64,000 bases of DNA. Source: Toxoplasma gondii ME49. Lineage: Eukaryota; Apicomplexa; Conoidasida; Eucoccidiorida; Sarcocystidae. The DNA lies in assembly GCF_000006565.2 (NCBI RefSeq), contig NC_031477.1, positions 6,082,174 through 6,146,173 on the forward strand, written 5' to 3'. The position numbers and the translations under genes are program-made. The notes below the pieces were generated by a model. It ran no database searches. It was not told the origin of the DNA and saw only the letters and a program-made list of their open reading frames with translations. This document shows positions 1-12,170 of this stretch, piece after piece (the stretch's first letter is position 1; each line of letters begins with the position of its first letter).

Positions 1-730
1 GTTCTGTGCACCAGGCTCAAAGAGTTTTCAACCTCCACTGACACTCTGCGTGAACGTAGTCTCAAAACAGTCAACGCACCGTCCGTATTGGAGTTTCTTC
101 TTTCACAACAGCGTAAAACGCGAGACCATTCAACGCGACTCACGCGGTCTCCTCTTTTTCAGCGCCATTCATAAACGCTCTGGCGCGGTTTTAGGCCTCT
201 TTCTGTCGCCGTTGACGCGAAAGAGAGAGGAGCGATAGTTCAGCAAAAACGCTCAGCTGGAAAAAGGAACTCAAAGCCGCGAGGGCCTCTCCTCGTTTGG
301 ACGGCTCCAGTGTCTAGACACCCCGCGCACGGTGCGCGACTTGCGTGTTTGCGGTGGTCCTTCCGATTGAACTCTCGGCGCCTGCCTATCTGCGGATTTT
401 GAACTGTGAATACTTTTCCTTTGCCGAGCCTCTCGTCTGTCTCGTCTGCTGCTGATCTTTCCTTCCTAGACGCGCGCGCGCGTCTCGTCTTTCGAACGTT
501 GTTTCTTTTCCATTTTGATTCACGTATATTCGTATTTCCTGCGTGGTGGCTTCTGGGGTACTTGAGTCGCCCTTTCCACGCCTCCATCGAGAGGCATTTT
601 TCTGCCTTTTTCTCGAATTCCTGCGCATCTTCACAGAACTGTCAGTCCTTCTTCGTTTGTTTCCTTTTCCGGCCTCTCCCCTCAGACTCGGCTGCAGGAA
701 GTCAGGGCGCCAGCCAGCTTGTGCACGGCG
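1..730. other. Upstream non-coding stretch
   Basis: No coding exon can be supported here. The sequence is pyrimidine-rich on the plus strand and is probably the promoter and 5' UTR of the ASCC2-like gene that appears to start at 731. A palindromic GTGTCTAGACAC element lies at 310-321 (see the repeat entries). An earlier 5' exon cannot be excluded. Confidence 0.4.
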
Positions 731-3700
731 ATGGACGCGCAAGACGAGATGCCTGGCAGCGACCTGCTCGACGAATTGACTCACATGTACAGCCACTTGG
801 TGCGTCTGGAGGGATCGCGAAGAAAGGTGGAAAGACGCGAAAGGGAGGGCCGAGAACCGATGGAGAAGATGGTGAAGACAGAGCAACGGTAGTATACTAT
901 ATATAGGGGAGACAGGAAGGCAACGAGAGACCAGCAGACAGGGAACGCTTCGAGAGGAGAGGGAAAAGAGGAGAAACGAGAAAAAAGGCTCGAGGACGGA
1001 GACACCCGCGCCTTCAGTTTGTAAATGCAGTCGTGACAATAGACACCGGAAACTCGACAGACTGGGGTCGAGGTCGGTAGTGACAACGAGCAGACCCAAT
1101 GCGAGTCAATGGAATTCCTTGATCCACAGATTCCGCGTACGGCAAGAGCGAGGAGACGTTCAAAAGAGCGTCTCGTAGTCTGCATGCACCACAGTTCAAC
1201 GCTGCAATACTTGACTCCCTTTCTATAGTTTTTCAGGTTGGATTGTTCGAGCCAATCTATGTCTTCTTGTTTCATGGACGAGCAAAGAGGAACATGTTTC
1301 GAGACACAGATTAAGTGGAAGCATTCCGAATCTTGTGTGCCCCTAGAAAACAGCACAGACTCGCTGTGGCTTCACGGAGCAAGTTCTGGGCAGTCCTTCA
1401 ACAGCTCTCGAGTCGCATTTGTGTCGCGTTCCTTCTCTTATCTCTCTCTCCCTTCTCTGTGTTACCTTCTTCGGCGAACATTCTCCAGCTTTCCTCGCCG
1501 TGGATCGACGTATGGGAGTCTCCTTCTTCTCCTCCTCTTCTTCGTCTCACCCTTGGCCGCACTCGCCAGCTGCTCTGTGCGTGTCTCCTTTGTGGGGTGG
1601 CGTCTCTCTGGGGGTTTCTCCCTCTCTTGAGAAGCTGTTCCGAAGAGAAAGAAGAAGGCGAAGAAGAAGAAAAAGACGAAGACGAAGAAGAGGAAGGAGA
1701 AGAAAGAGAAGGCAGGCGCAGAGGGAGACGACTGCATGGGGATGAGGAAGAGAGAGGGCGCGGGAGAGACAGGCGAGTTGTCTCCTCGCTCGAACACACT
1801 TCGCACGCGTCTCTTGTGCAAGCCTTCGACAACTTCACTTTCTGGGCGCTGTCTTTCTGCGAGGTGAGAGACTTTCTGAAAAGAACAAGAACTTCCAACG
1901 TCAGAGACACAATGCGAAGCGAGTCGGGAGTCAAGAGGGAAACAAGGAAGACAAAGAGCATGAACAGGTGAGCGCAACGAACAGAAGAGAGGGAGAGAAG
2001 AGAGGAAAGACGGAAGCGAGAGAAAAGAGAACAGGAGAGAAAAGAGGACCGAGGGGGAAAGAGGATAAGAAAAGACGAGGATGAAAGCGTAAGTGCAAAG
2101 ACGCTGAAAGGAAAATACGCACCCGTAAGAAAACACAAGACGGTGACAGCGCAAGCGGAGAAGGAAGAAAAACGCATGCGCTCTCCGGAAGGAGACGAGG
2201 CAGAGGATCCGTCTTGGATTTTTACTGATTTGTTCCGATTTTTCTCTCTTTTTTCCAGATTTTTCCGAACGGAGCTGAGACTCCGGGCCTTGCAAGAGAC
2301 ATGCGCCGGGCGGGGCTCCCGCGTCTCCTCAGCGCGTGGAGGCGAGCTGTCTCGACACTGTGAGCGAGACCCAGTAAAATGAGAAGGAGGAAAAAAGAGG
2401 AAACATGAGCGAAGAGAAAAAGCTGCGAGGCGAAAAGAAGGAGGAGCGGGAGAAGAAGAAAAGGGTGCTGGGTTTAGAGCTTGGAACACGAGGAGAAACG
2501 AAGCGAGGAAGAAGCCTCGTGGAGAATGAAATGGCGAAGAAGAAGAGGAAGAGTAGAGGGGTCGAGGAACACACAGGAGAAGAGAGGAACTCACTGTTTT
2601 ATTTGGAGTGATGGCAAGGATCCGCTCGAAAGCCTTGAGAGTTTCAAAAGACTCTCTGCAAAACAACGTGAGCCTCAGGTCTTTAAAAGCTCGTTTTTCC
2701 TTTTCCAGACCCTGGACGTTCTCGTGTCTGGTCGCACGCGTCGCGGTCTCAGAGATTTCGCTTGTGTGCGGCGTGGAAAACGACATCGACTTCCTCTCGT
2801 GTATTTCCCTTCATCTTCCCTTCTGCTTTTTGCGCATTTTTCTATTTTTTAGAGAAGAAGAACGCGTCCACCACGTGGAAGCGGCGCTGTGTTCAGCCAC
2901 TTGCGTGCGAGAGGTCAGTTTTCTCCGACAGATCGAGGACTCTGAAATCTGAAATGCGTTTTGGAAGAAAAACGAGAGCCGTTCGTCAAACGCCGGGGGT
3001 AGTGCTCTACTTGAACAGACGTAGCTCGTGTGAAAAAAGGTCGAGAAGGTTCCGAGTGATACAAGCGCTGCGCTGTCGCTGCACTTTTTCGACGGCATGT
3101 CTGCTGCAGCAGGCCTGTGTGACGCGTTTCCGAAAGGAGACGGTTGTCTTCTTGCGGTACTTGCCTTCCTTTCTCAGCCGCCGCCCTCGTCTGCCTCTCT
3201 CTCGCGAATTCTCGAGCCGGAGGAAAGAGTCTCCGATGCGAGGAAAGACGAAAGGGAGGCGGGACCCAGACTGCATGCAGAGGACGAAGAAACTGTCGAG
3301 TAAGTCGAGGTCTCTCTGTGCTGCTGGTCCTTCTCTGGGACTCCCCGCGGGTCACTGGTCGCAGGAGAGCGAGAAACGGTTCCTACACAAGCGAGAGATT
3401 CAGAGAAAAGAGAGCAAGAGAAATGCAGAAAGATGAAGCGAGATCCGAAAATGGCGAAACCTCCGATTCTGTGGTTGTTCATAAAATCCCTTCAACACAT
3501 CTTCGAATACATACATACATACATATACATATATATATATATATACAGGCGTGTAGATACATATACATATCTATATATATATATATATGTACATTAATTT
3601 TGTGTAGAGATATACACATATGCGGATACAAATATATATATATATATATATATATGTATTATCGCCCTACAGATATGTAAGCATGCATGTGTGCACTGTA

Positions 3701-6700
3701 TTGTATCTAGAGTGGTTGTGTTAACAGTTGAAAGATCTGTGCCTGCCTCGACTGAGAAGCTTTTCTCGGTGAGCGAGGAGAGGCGGCATTGAGTTTTTGA
3801 AGCTTCTGGTTAGACACGAGAGGCGAGAGAGTTTTTGTCTGCGTTTTGTCTTCAGAAGAATTCGCAGAATGCTTCCTGGACAGTTCGGACCAGGTTTCGT
3901 TTACCTTGCTCTTTCGTGGAGTCGAGGAGATATAGAAAGAGCTGTGGATCTTCTTCTTTCTGACTCTCTGCCGCCTCTGCTACAGCATGTCGACCCAGCT
4001 CTGGATTTACAAGGAGGTTCGTTGCTTCTGTACTTTTCGTTTTTCTCGTGCTTTTCTTCCTCTCGTATTTTCGTGTCTCTTCTTTTTCGTTCTCTTCTTT
4101 TCTCCTTCCCCCCTCGTCTCCTCTCTCTCTTTCTCCGTCTCTTGTAATTCTCGGTCCCGCATTTCTTTTCCTTCCTTCGTCTCTGGCTGTCCATCCTTCG
4201 CTTCTTCTCTTCCTGTCTCTGCTTTCTTCTCAACTTGACTGCGAAGAAGAGGTCTCTAACAAGACGCGCTTCTACGCAAAGGGTGGGGGCTGTCCTAGGA
4301 GACGCTTTGAGGGTGGAAAAAGGCATCTGTGGAGAACGGAAATGTCCAGTGTCTCTTTCTTTCAGTGATCAGAGAACGAACTGAACACTGGAGTTCATCT
4401 TTTCTCTTCTCTTATTTTCGCAGCTGCTGTCTTGTTGACGAAGAGAGGCGCGAAACAGCCGGCGGAAATCCGAGGAGCAGAGGGTGCTTCTGAGATGCCT
4501 GGCCGGGATGCGGAGTTGAATGCTCGCGTCCTCGCGATCGTGTAAGGATTCTCTTTCGTTCGTTTTAAGAACAGAGGCTTGCTCTCTCGTTTTTCTCGTC
4601 TTTCTTTCTCTGAAGTACACGCGCATCGGCACTTTGGAGGGTCGGTTCTTCTCTCAGCACTGGCGCCAGCAGCAGGGAGAGAGAGCGACTCTTCAGATGG
4701 CAGACTGGTCAGGTCCTTGGCACTCCGAGGAGTCACCTCGGAGACAGCATCCTTCATAAGCTGCTTGTGGGAATGCGGGCTGTGAGGTGGATCGCTCGTT
4801 TAGCTCTTCTCCGTCCCTGATGGCCGGAGAAAGCAAATTCCATTCTTCTGTCGCACAGAGTCCTGGGTGGGAGAGAGGGCGTACAGTGTACAGCAGTCCG
4901 AGAGAACGAGGTTGTCTCTACCCCCTCGAAGCAACGGGAGGTCCGCGCATGCAGTGCGGTCGAAGACTGAAGAAGAGAGGTTTCTTCAACTGCGCTGTTT
5001 AGCCTCTTCAGGGTCGCGACAGCAGTTCAACAACGCGTTTGAGTGGACGACATGCAAAACGGTCACAGAGTACAAGATCTGAGAAAAGAGCAGATGCAAA
5101 GCCAGTCCTTTCACCGGACCGCATGTGAGGGAGGGAAACAAGGCGAAACTGGGTGTGTGTGACACTCTGTCTTCATTGCAGAGACGAAACGGAGAGAGTG
5201 AAACACGATCGCTGCCAAGCAGCTCTCATCGAGACGTACAAACGCCTCGCGGAAGAGGGCGTGGAGTTCCACAGCTCCGAAGAAGAATCTGACTCTGAGT
5301 TCTCAGACCTCAGAGACTCCTCCCAGGACTCAAACTCGAGTAAGAGGCAACTCGAACTTGTTCTACGTACTACACCGTTGTTCTACATCTCTACATAAGT
5401 CGTCTCCGCCTGTACGGTAATCTTGCTCTGACGCCTCAGAGGCTGGAGTTCTTAGGCGCAGTAGCCTAGGTCCTTTGAAGTTTCACGACTCCGACGAGAG
5501 TCACAAGACGAGACTCAGCCACAGCGTTTTTCGCGGAGGAGACAGGAACTGCATCTTTTCCGAAGAGAATGTCGCCTCTGTGCACCTGTTTCGCCTGTCT
5601 CTCCGCAGGCGCAGTGTTCTCACAAAAAGGTTTACTGACTTTGTATTCGGTGTAAAGAAAAGGTAGAAAAATGAAGAAGGCGGGCAGCAGGGGTATGCCT
5701 TGAAAAAAAACTGTAAAGACATCTGGAAATGCGAGGGAAACAGCTGCTAAAAAGTTCTATGGCGGTTTTCCTCAAGTTCTCGAGTGAATTTTCTGTCGAC
5801 TTTGCTCACGAGAAGAGAAGAGAGGCCGAAGGAACACCAAGGGCGTGAAGAGACGGAGAGTAAGAAGAAGCGGAAAGCGTTTTCAACCAAACAGTGAGAG
5901 CAGAGCGAGAAAGGGAGGCGAAGCAGCGGAGAAAAGACAGTGCGAGACGCCATTCGAGAAGACAGAGACAGACGAGAAAAGGGATGGACAGAGAGATGAG
6001 AAACCAATATCACTCGACGCAGTGAAGCGGGATATGAGGAAGAAACACACGCAAGCTGAGAGAATCCCGGAATCGTGGCGGACAATCGAGGTTTCGATGC
6101 TGTTGCTTTTGTGTCCTTTCAAGGACGTTCGACTCGGTTCGATGCGCAGGAGAACTGCCTTTGGATTTCCGTGCTAGTGTGTCTGTAGGATTATTCGAGC
6201 TGCGAGCTGCTGGAGAAATGCCGGAACTCGCGTCTTTGTCTGAGAACAGAAACGAGGGCGGCGCCTCGAACAAGAGCTCCTGGATGCTTAAACATTTGTT
6301 TTGAGTGAACAGTTTCTTTTTTGACAGATTCCAGTGTTGCCAGCGACGTTTTTCGAAATTCAACAATCGCAGAAGTTCAAATCAATTGAGCTCCAGAGTT
6401 CACTTTGCGCATGTGCTCCGTTTCCGTTACCTCTCCGCCTGTCACGGAGACGAAGAGAATGAGAAAGATTAAGTAACCAGCCGACGAAGAGGTGGCGGCA
6501 CTTGACCCAAGACCGCGAAAGTCGGTCTTCTTGCAAGGACTCGTTTGAAGTCTTAATTCTAAAAATGCACACAAGCGCGATGCGGCTCTCGTCAGCTCCC
6601 GGCGAACCTCCTGACGAAGTTCTTCTTGTGTCCTTCGCACTGTGCGTACAGCTGACAAGGAAGGTGAAGAAGAGGAGGGAGGCGACGCAGAGGCGAGAGG

Positions 6701-8156
6701 CCCTGGCGGCGGAGACACGAGAAGTCGAGGCGGAACTGCGCAGGCCGGCGGTTTCCAAGGTGAGAAAAGAAGGTTTTTTTGCGGGGAAAGCGTTTGCAAT
6801 CTGGTGACAGTCCTGTGGTGCTCTGAAGAAGATGCCTCGAACGGAACCGAAGCGCAGGCAGGACGTAAACCTGTCTACCTCCAGTTCGACTCTCCTCGAG
6901 TCCTGCCAAAATCGACAAGAATGCTGAAGAGACTGCTGCAGCTTGCAACAAAGGAAGCGCGACGTCAGTGATGGCTTTCACCACAATATGAAGAGAGAGA
7001 GAGATGGACAGACAGCTGCAACCTCTGGGATCGCGGCCCCGGTAGCCCATGCATCTTTTCTAGATCAATCGAGAGGGGGAAACTGCTTGTGCATGTGCGG
7101 CCGCCTGTGGGGTGGTGAAGTTCGAGCCGTGTGGAGTCTTGCTTTTTCATTCTCGCATTTTCTGCGTAGAATTCCTTTAGCTCCCGCGGCTCCTGTCCCC
7201 TGAGAGAAGTGATCCGTCTGCATGTCGCTTTTCCATCGACTTCACTTGCGTCGATTATTCGCACTCTTAGCCTGTTGAAAGGGGCAGTACTTCTTCGGAG
7301 ATCACGCTCCTCAGCGATGAAGCGAATGCACCTTTGGCTGCATTTCCACTGGAGGTCTCTTTGCAGCCGTATATCGTGAACTCGATACCTTTCTTTTTTT
7401 CCGCCTTCGGTGGCGATCCCGTTTTCGCGTCTTCTCTCTCTCCCTCAAGTCGTCGGCGACTCATCGCTGGGTCGCTCAAGCCAGGTGGCTTCTGAACGCT
7501 TCGCTGTGGAGACTCGTGTAAACGATGGTGACAACCGCAGCAAGAGGACTTGCGTAAGAGTTGCAGGGTGACTTGCAGCGGCGAATTGATCGGAGGCTCG
7601 GAGAGTTTTGTGGAGTCTCTCGAAAGTTTTTTCCTCGGCAAGCTGTTGCATGCGTGGCTGTGCAGCAAGAGACGCGAGTCGCGGCAGAGGAACGGGACCT
7701 CGACGAGGAGCGCCTGTGGTTGGCCAGACCTTGCAGGCGCGTCGAAAAGAGGAAAACAAAGCTCGCTACGGAAATCACTCGAGAAAACGAGGGTACGTTC
7801 GCATTTTGCCGGACGTTGTCTTTGCGGGGACGAAGCCTCCGCAACTTGCACTGAGGAGGCTCGACTGTGCCTACGTTTCGGAAGCGGTTGTGTCTGTCAG
7901 CGCGAGATACGATCCTTTTGCCCGCTCTGTGCGGAAGGTAGCTACCTTTGTGGCGAGTCACACTCTCCACCACATGAAGAGGAGTAGATCGACGGCTTGT
8001 CCTTCACGCTGCTCTCTTTGCTGGAAGATCCACGCCGCGCGCGCTTTGCTTCATGGGTGCCGCGAGTTCCAGGGTACAGCGAAGCCACTGGTCAAATCCT
8101 TTTTCTGCTGGGGGTCAGGACACAGCCTAGCTAAAGCAAGGCGATGCTTGCTATAG
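731..8156 (+). CDS. ASCC2: ASCC2-like CUE-domain protein, multi-exon
   Basis: Proposed exons: 731-888, 1347-1420, 1823-1863, 2259-2359, 2709-2772, 2853-2913, 3110-3299, 3856-4016, 4424-4541, 5182-5339, 6652-6759, 7666-7792, 7901-8156. Reading phase is consistent across all junctions. The 3856-4016 exon encodes a CUE-type ubiquitin-binding helix bundle (LPGQFGPGFVYLAL, then ERAVDLLLSDSLPPLLQ) that resembles the ASCC2 CUE (LPDLGEGF...LAPTLSQLDRNLD). Other ASCC2-like landmarks are an FWALSFCEIFP motif (compare LWAFLDIFP), a DAFPKGDGCLL motif just before the CUE, an acidic stretch, and a basic tail with QARRKEENKA (compare QERRKKEANKA). ASCC2 binds K63-linked ubiquitin and works with the ASCC3 helicase on collided ribosomes and alkylation damage. 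Exons before 3110 and the last exon are weakly supported. The CUE exon is firm. Confidence 0.62.
1640..1725 (+). repeat. Purine-rich (GAA/GAC)n tract in intron
   Basis: A run of imperfect GAAGAA/GACGAA units lies inside the proposed second intron of the ASCC2-like gene. It creates long but compositionally trivial open frames (Glu/Lys/Arg on one strand, Ser/Phe/Leu on the other) that should not be read as genes. Confidence 0.6.
3507..3660. repeat. AT/ACAT microsatellite cluster in intron
   Basis: Blocks of ATAC, ATAT and (AT)n sequence are interrupted by short unique stretches. They lie in the intron just upstream of the CUE exon, and a GCATGCATG motif follows at about 3682. Confidence 0.85.
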
Positions 8157-9825
8157 TTGCACAGAATCGGTGAGAAGTATGAGCAAGGGCGGTGGGGGTG
8201 CGCCTGTGCTCTCTTGCGTCATCCCGAGGTTCGCCCCGTTTTGCTCGGGATGTCTATGAGTCGAATCTGGAGATCGGCCGAAAGGTGGAAAAAACGGAAA
8301 AATGTCTGGGGTGCTTCTGAGCTGTATATGTCGAAGGGCAGAGCGAGACCTGCGCTTCTCTCGAGTACGAAGGTCGCTATTTCTAACCATTCAAATCTGC
8401 AAAACTGGTGAAAAACGAAACGCTGAAAAAATGAGTCGCGAAAACTTGAGACTCGGGAAAATCGGCAAGCTTCTCAATGGCCCTGGGGAACCCCTGGCCG
8501 GAGACACGCTCCTGTTGTCGGTCAGCTATAAAGTTCCAGCTGCCGGTTTCACCAGAAACGCGGTCTCGGGAAGGTGTCGGAAAACGCAAACGGTAAAGCC
8601 GCAGCTAGAAGCTGTGAACGAAAGACTCCTCAACTTGAACTGAGGAGTCTCTATGTATGGCTCAAAACGGGATTCCAGTCTTCTTTCGTGAAAGCCATGG
8701 CGCGCGACAAAGTTGTTCGGATTCTGCGGTGTGCAGGCACCTGGCCAAAATGCGTCGAGGGATGATCTGAGGTTTCGCACCGAATAAACGTTCTCTTTCT
8801 AGGACCATGAGTGTGCGAGACGTCCCGACAAAAGAGACGCGACAAAGCTGGTTTTCGGCGCACAGCGAGCAGCCCTGTCGCCCTGTAAGGATGTGCGTCA
8901 AAGCTGGCGTTCGCGTTGACAAAGCTGCAGCCGAGTTCCCGTTTCTGAACTCCGCGGGCGTCACTTTGAGAAACGCGCCTGGTGCGACAAAAGAGCGAAC
9001 TCTCAGTCTTGGCACCTCTGGAGCCCCTCGGGGGACGCCTTCGCTTCTTTTTCAGAGAGGAGAACAAGCTTGGCGGCTCCCGCTGTGAAAAAACTTCAGT
9101 TCCGACCCTGTCTTATTTGTACATACTCGATTTTGTGTGTGTACAAATCCGTTACATATATCTGGTGTGCCGGTTCGCCGAGTCTCGTAGCGTGACAAAT
9201 CCTAGGAAAATGCCGTCCACGGTACCAGCACATCTGATATATATATATATATATATATATACGTTGAAAACTGGTGTCGAGCTGTTCTCTTGGTTTGCTC
9301 CGTTGTCAAACTTACTGACTAGCGTTCTGAATAGATTCCCGGATTCTGCGAAATTCTCCCGTTTTTTCGGATGGCGAGTTCACTCTCGCAAAAATGCCAA
9401 GCACTTGCTGGCGAATCGACAGACGGCTACGCTGTGAAAGTTATCTCTGTCGATTCACACGCGTTTTCGGCTGCAAGGGAGGTGACTCTATGGAAGTGAG
9501 ACAAAGACACCTGTCAATAAAAACAGAGCTCGGCAGCTCTCCGCCGGAGCACAACGAAGGAACCTGGACAGGCCAAGTGCTTGCGCCAAGTCTTACTGAC
9601 TGTACATGAAACAAAAGAATGGAACAAATATGAAAACCACACGCGCGACCCTCCCTGAGGCACGCTTAAAAGGACCGCAAAAGCCTCCGCCTTTCGTAGA
9701 CTGACAGCTGAGCAACCGTTCACGTCCGAGAGGCAGAGCTCTCTTTGTTCGGTCCACGAGCTGTCTTTTGCTGGACAGTCAACTTGTTTGAGAGCTGGAT
9801 CTCCAAACGAGTTTCGATCCCTGCA
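8157..9825. other. Convergent intergenic region
   Basis: This lies between the 3' end of the plus-strand ASCC2-like gene and the 3' end of the minus-strand dehydrogenase, so it should hold both 3' UTRs. Apart from an (AT)n tract at 9236-9261 I see no structured element or convincing exon. Confidence 0.5.
9236..9261. repeat. (AT)n microsatellite
   Basis: About 13 uninterrupted AT units in the convergent intergenic region. Confidence 0.9.
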
Positions 9826-12170
9826 TTAGTGAAGCAGACCCGACCTCGAAGGGCCTTCGACTTCGTCACGGCAGCTGACAGTCGACCGGCCGCCATCCAC
9901 ATTGATGACCTGTTCAATCGAAGGCGGAAGACAACGTGCACTTCTGATAAACTGCATTGACACATCGAAACGAAACATGTTTCACGGTGTCTTTTTCGTT
10001 CAGTCAAAGCCAAGCGACCCTGCAGAAAGTGTCTCCCGTGTTTTCAGACCACGCCTGATTATCTTCGCTCCGGTGGTCTGTCCTAAGTTGACGCTGAAGC
10101 ATATCTAAAGTTATTTTAAAACGCAGTGCACCTGGAGCGTCTACGTTGTCGCTTTGAATGTGTGTCTTCCCGATTTATATGACCGCGACACGTTGACGTC
10201 TCAAAAGCTACCTGGCCGGTAATCCAAGAAGCGTCATCGCTCAAGAGAAACGCCGCCGCTGCAGCCAAGTCGTCGGGCTCTCCGATCCTGAAGAAGACCC
10301 AGAATGTCATCATTCAGATGAAAGTGAAGCAGACTTAGAGAACAAGCTCTGCTCCGTTTCTCGGCAGCACGTGCGACGCGAACCACCCGGGCAGCGCAGT
10401 TCAGCAACCACCCATCGAGGGATCCTAAAACCTGGCCACTGAAATATCTTCCCGCGACGCGGTCCATGAAAGCTCCCTTTGCAAACTCTGCTGTGGCGCT
10501 GCACACGCCAGCGAAACCAATGGTCTTGTCGCTTTATCCCCGACTTGGAACATCGGTGTTTCGACAAGAGTTGTTGCCTCGCCTGCGAGCGAGACGTCAA
10601 AAACAGAGCACAGACTGGCTTTTCTGATCTGGCGGGTGCCCTTTGCCGAAACCGAGAAGCACTCACCGATTCAGAGGATGTTTGCTGCCATAAGTCACCT
10701 TGTGAGCGCCTCGAGTAATCAAATTCGCGGCCAAAGACGTGTTGACCAGACTCGGCGCTATGCAGTTCACTCGGACATGAGGCGCCAGTTCTGCTGCCAC
10801 CTCGTACGTCAAAGCCTCCACAGCAGCTGAAAGTGAAAGCAAAAACCGTATGAGAACGAAAGCACTGTCCACAAGGGTAGCACGGTGCTTGAGTGCAGAC
10901 GCATGCCTCTTTCTGGCTGTCGATGACAAGACAAGTTCGAAGCACGTTCGATGTATCTCCGGGTCACTTAGATGCGCCTCCACGGACCTTTAGCAGGCGC
11001 GATGATGGCGTGGTGCGCGAAGCCTCTTCGAGCTGCGAAAGTGGAGAAGAGGACGGCTGCTCCGTTCGTGTGCAGCAAGCTGAAAAACCAAGAAGACGAG
11101 ACAGACACAGCATCGCACGCATGTGCCCGCATGCTCGGCCTCACGCTTTGAACCAGTGTTGGATTCGGTGTCTTCGGGGTAACGGAAGTATCAAATGAAG
11201 ATCACTCGACACCCATCAAAGGGTTCGTAGCTCTGCGAGCTGGACGACCCTGTTGGCCCTGGAGTGTCTGGGTGTTTTCCGGGAAAGACGACGTGTATCT
11301 TTGCACAAGCTGTGCAGACACCATATTGAGTTTTCTCCTTCACTACACAATGAAGCACTGGAGAAGCAAGAAAAACCCCGTTAGCGCACCTCCAGAACAC
11401 TTCGCGCGCTGCTGTGGTGACGGGATTGCTCTGCTCTGCACAGAACCTCACGATCAACCGCAAAAACGGGGTGTTCCCCGTTCCTGTCTTTCCTGTCGGC
11501 AGTTACCGCGGGAGTCTTTGGTCTTCGCTTACTCAAAAGACGCAGCCTGAACAGCCTCGAAGGCGCCAACGGCGTTCAGAGTAAAGTGGTCTACCAGTTC
11601 GTATCGAGTGACCTTGTGAAAAGACTTAAGTGGAATCGACCCCACGGCGTACACGACCCCATTGAGGGCGCCTCCCAGGACTCGGCTGGCTTCATGAACG
11701 GCGTGGGCGATTTGGCCAGGCTGAAAAGCGTGACACAGAAGACAGAAGACGATTCAACTGTGTGGGGGGATCTTGTTCTGGTCGGCCGCCGTACTCTGAA
11801 CTGCAGCCCTGTGTACCTCCAATCGAGTAAACAGAGACATGCAAATGAATTCGCCTTCTGCATTCTTGGCGGCGTCTTGCGAGCGACAGCCTCACAGTAG
11901 GTGCTGTTTCTCCGGGACAGTTGCAAAACATAGAGAGCTCGTGTTTTTTCTCGCTCTGAGTGATCTTGTCTCCTCCCTTCCTACCTGCATGGCATCACAT
12001 GTCGCTGTCGACAGCGCTGGAGAGTCTAGCCATTTTGTGAGATGTAACAACGACTCCTCTCGTCGAGAGCACACGTGAACTTTAGCGCCATTGCCTAGAA
12101 GCCTCCGTGCGAGGTAAGCTCCTGCTCCTCGGCTACCAAAGATCAGGTAGCGCCGACCCGCGAAATTCAT
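9826..12170 (-). CDS. Short-chain dehydrogenase/reductase, atypical (no catalytic Tyr)
   Basis: Six exons on the minus strand: 12170-11985, 11720-11533, 11079-10988, 10826-10667, 10287-10212, 9909-9826. They join in phase to a complete protein of 261 residues, the normal SDR length. Residues 10-18 (IFGSRGAGA) form the glycine-rich nucleotide-binding turn. VVYAVGSIPLKSFH (about 84-97) occupies the NNAG position, LFSTFA gives the serine (137), and IAPAK (151-155) occupies YxxxK with isoleucine in place of tyrosine. The C-terminal part has VNCIAPSLVNTSLA, HPLNRIGEPDDLAA, LLSDDASWITGQ and VDGGRST, all classical SDR landmarks. This pattern fits a bacterial-type SDR clade that I know with IAAAK instead of YxxxK. 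An in-frame upstream ATG at 12254 would add 28 residues. The substrate is unknown. The N-terminus has no obvious targeting peptide. Confidence 0.92.

Noticed and set aside
386..1356. Overlapping minus-strand frames at the left edge
   Set aside because: Leu/Ser/Phe or Arg-rich reverse-strand shadows of purine/pyrimidine-biased sequence, with no domain content.
4609..4722. Candidate extra exon of the ASCC2-like gene after TTTCTCTGAAG
   Set aside because: None of its frames links the exon ending at 4541 to the exon starting at 5182 in phase, whereas skipping it gives a clean join.
11191..11363. Possible extra exon between exons 2 and 3 of the dehydrogenase
   Set aside because: It has an acceptor, but the direct join of exon 2 to 11079 is in phase and matches the SDR family without a gap.
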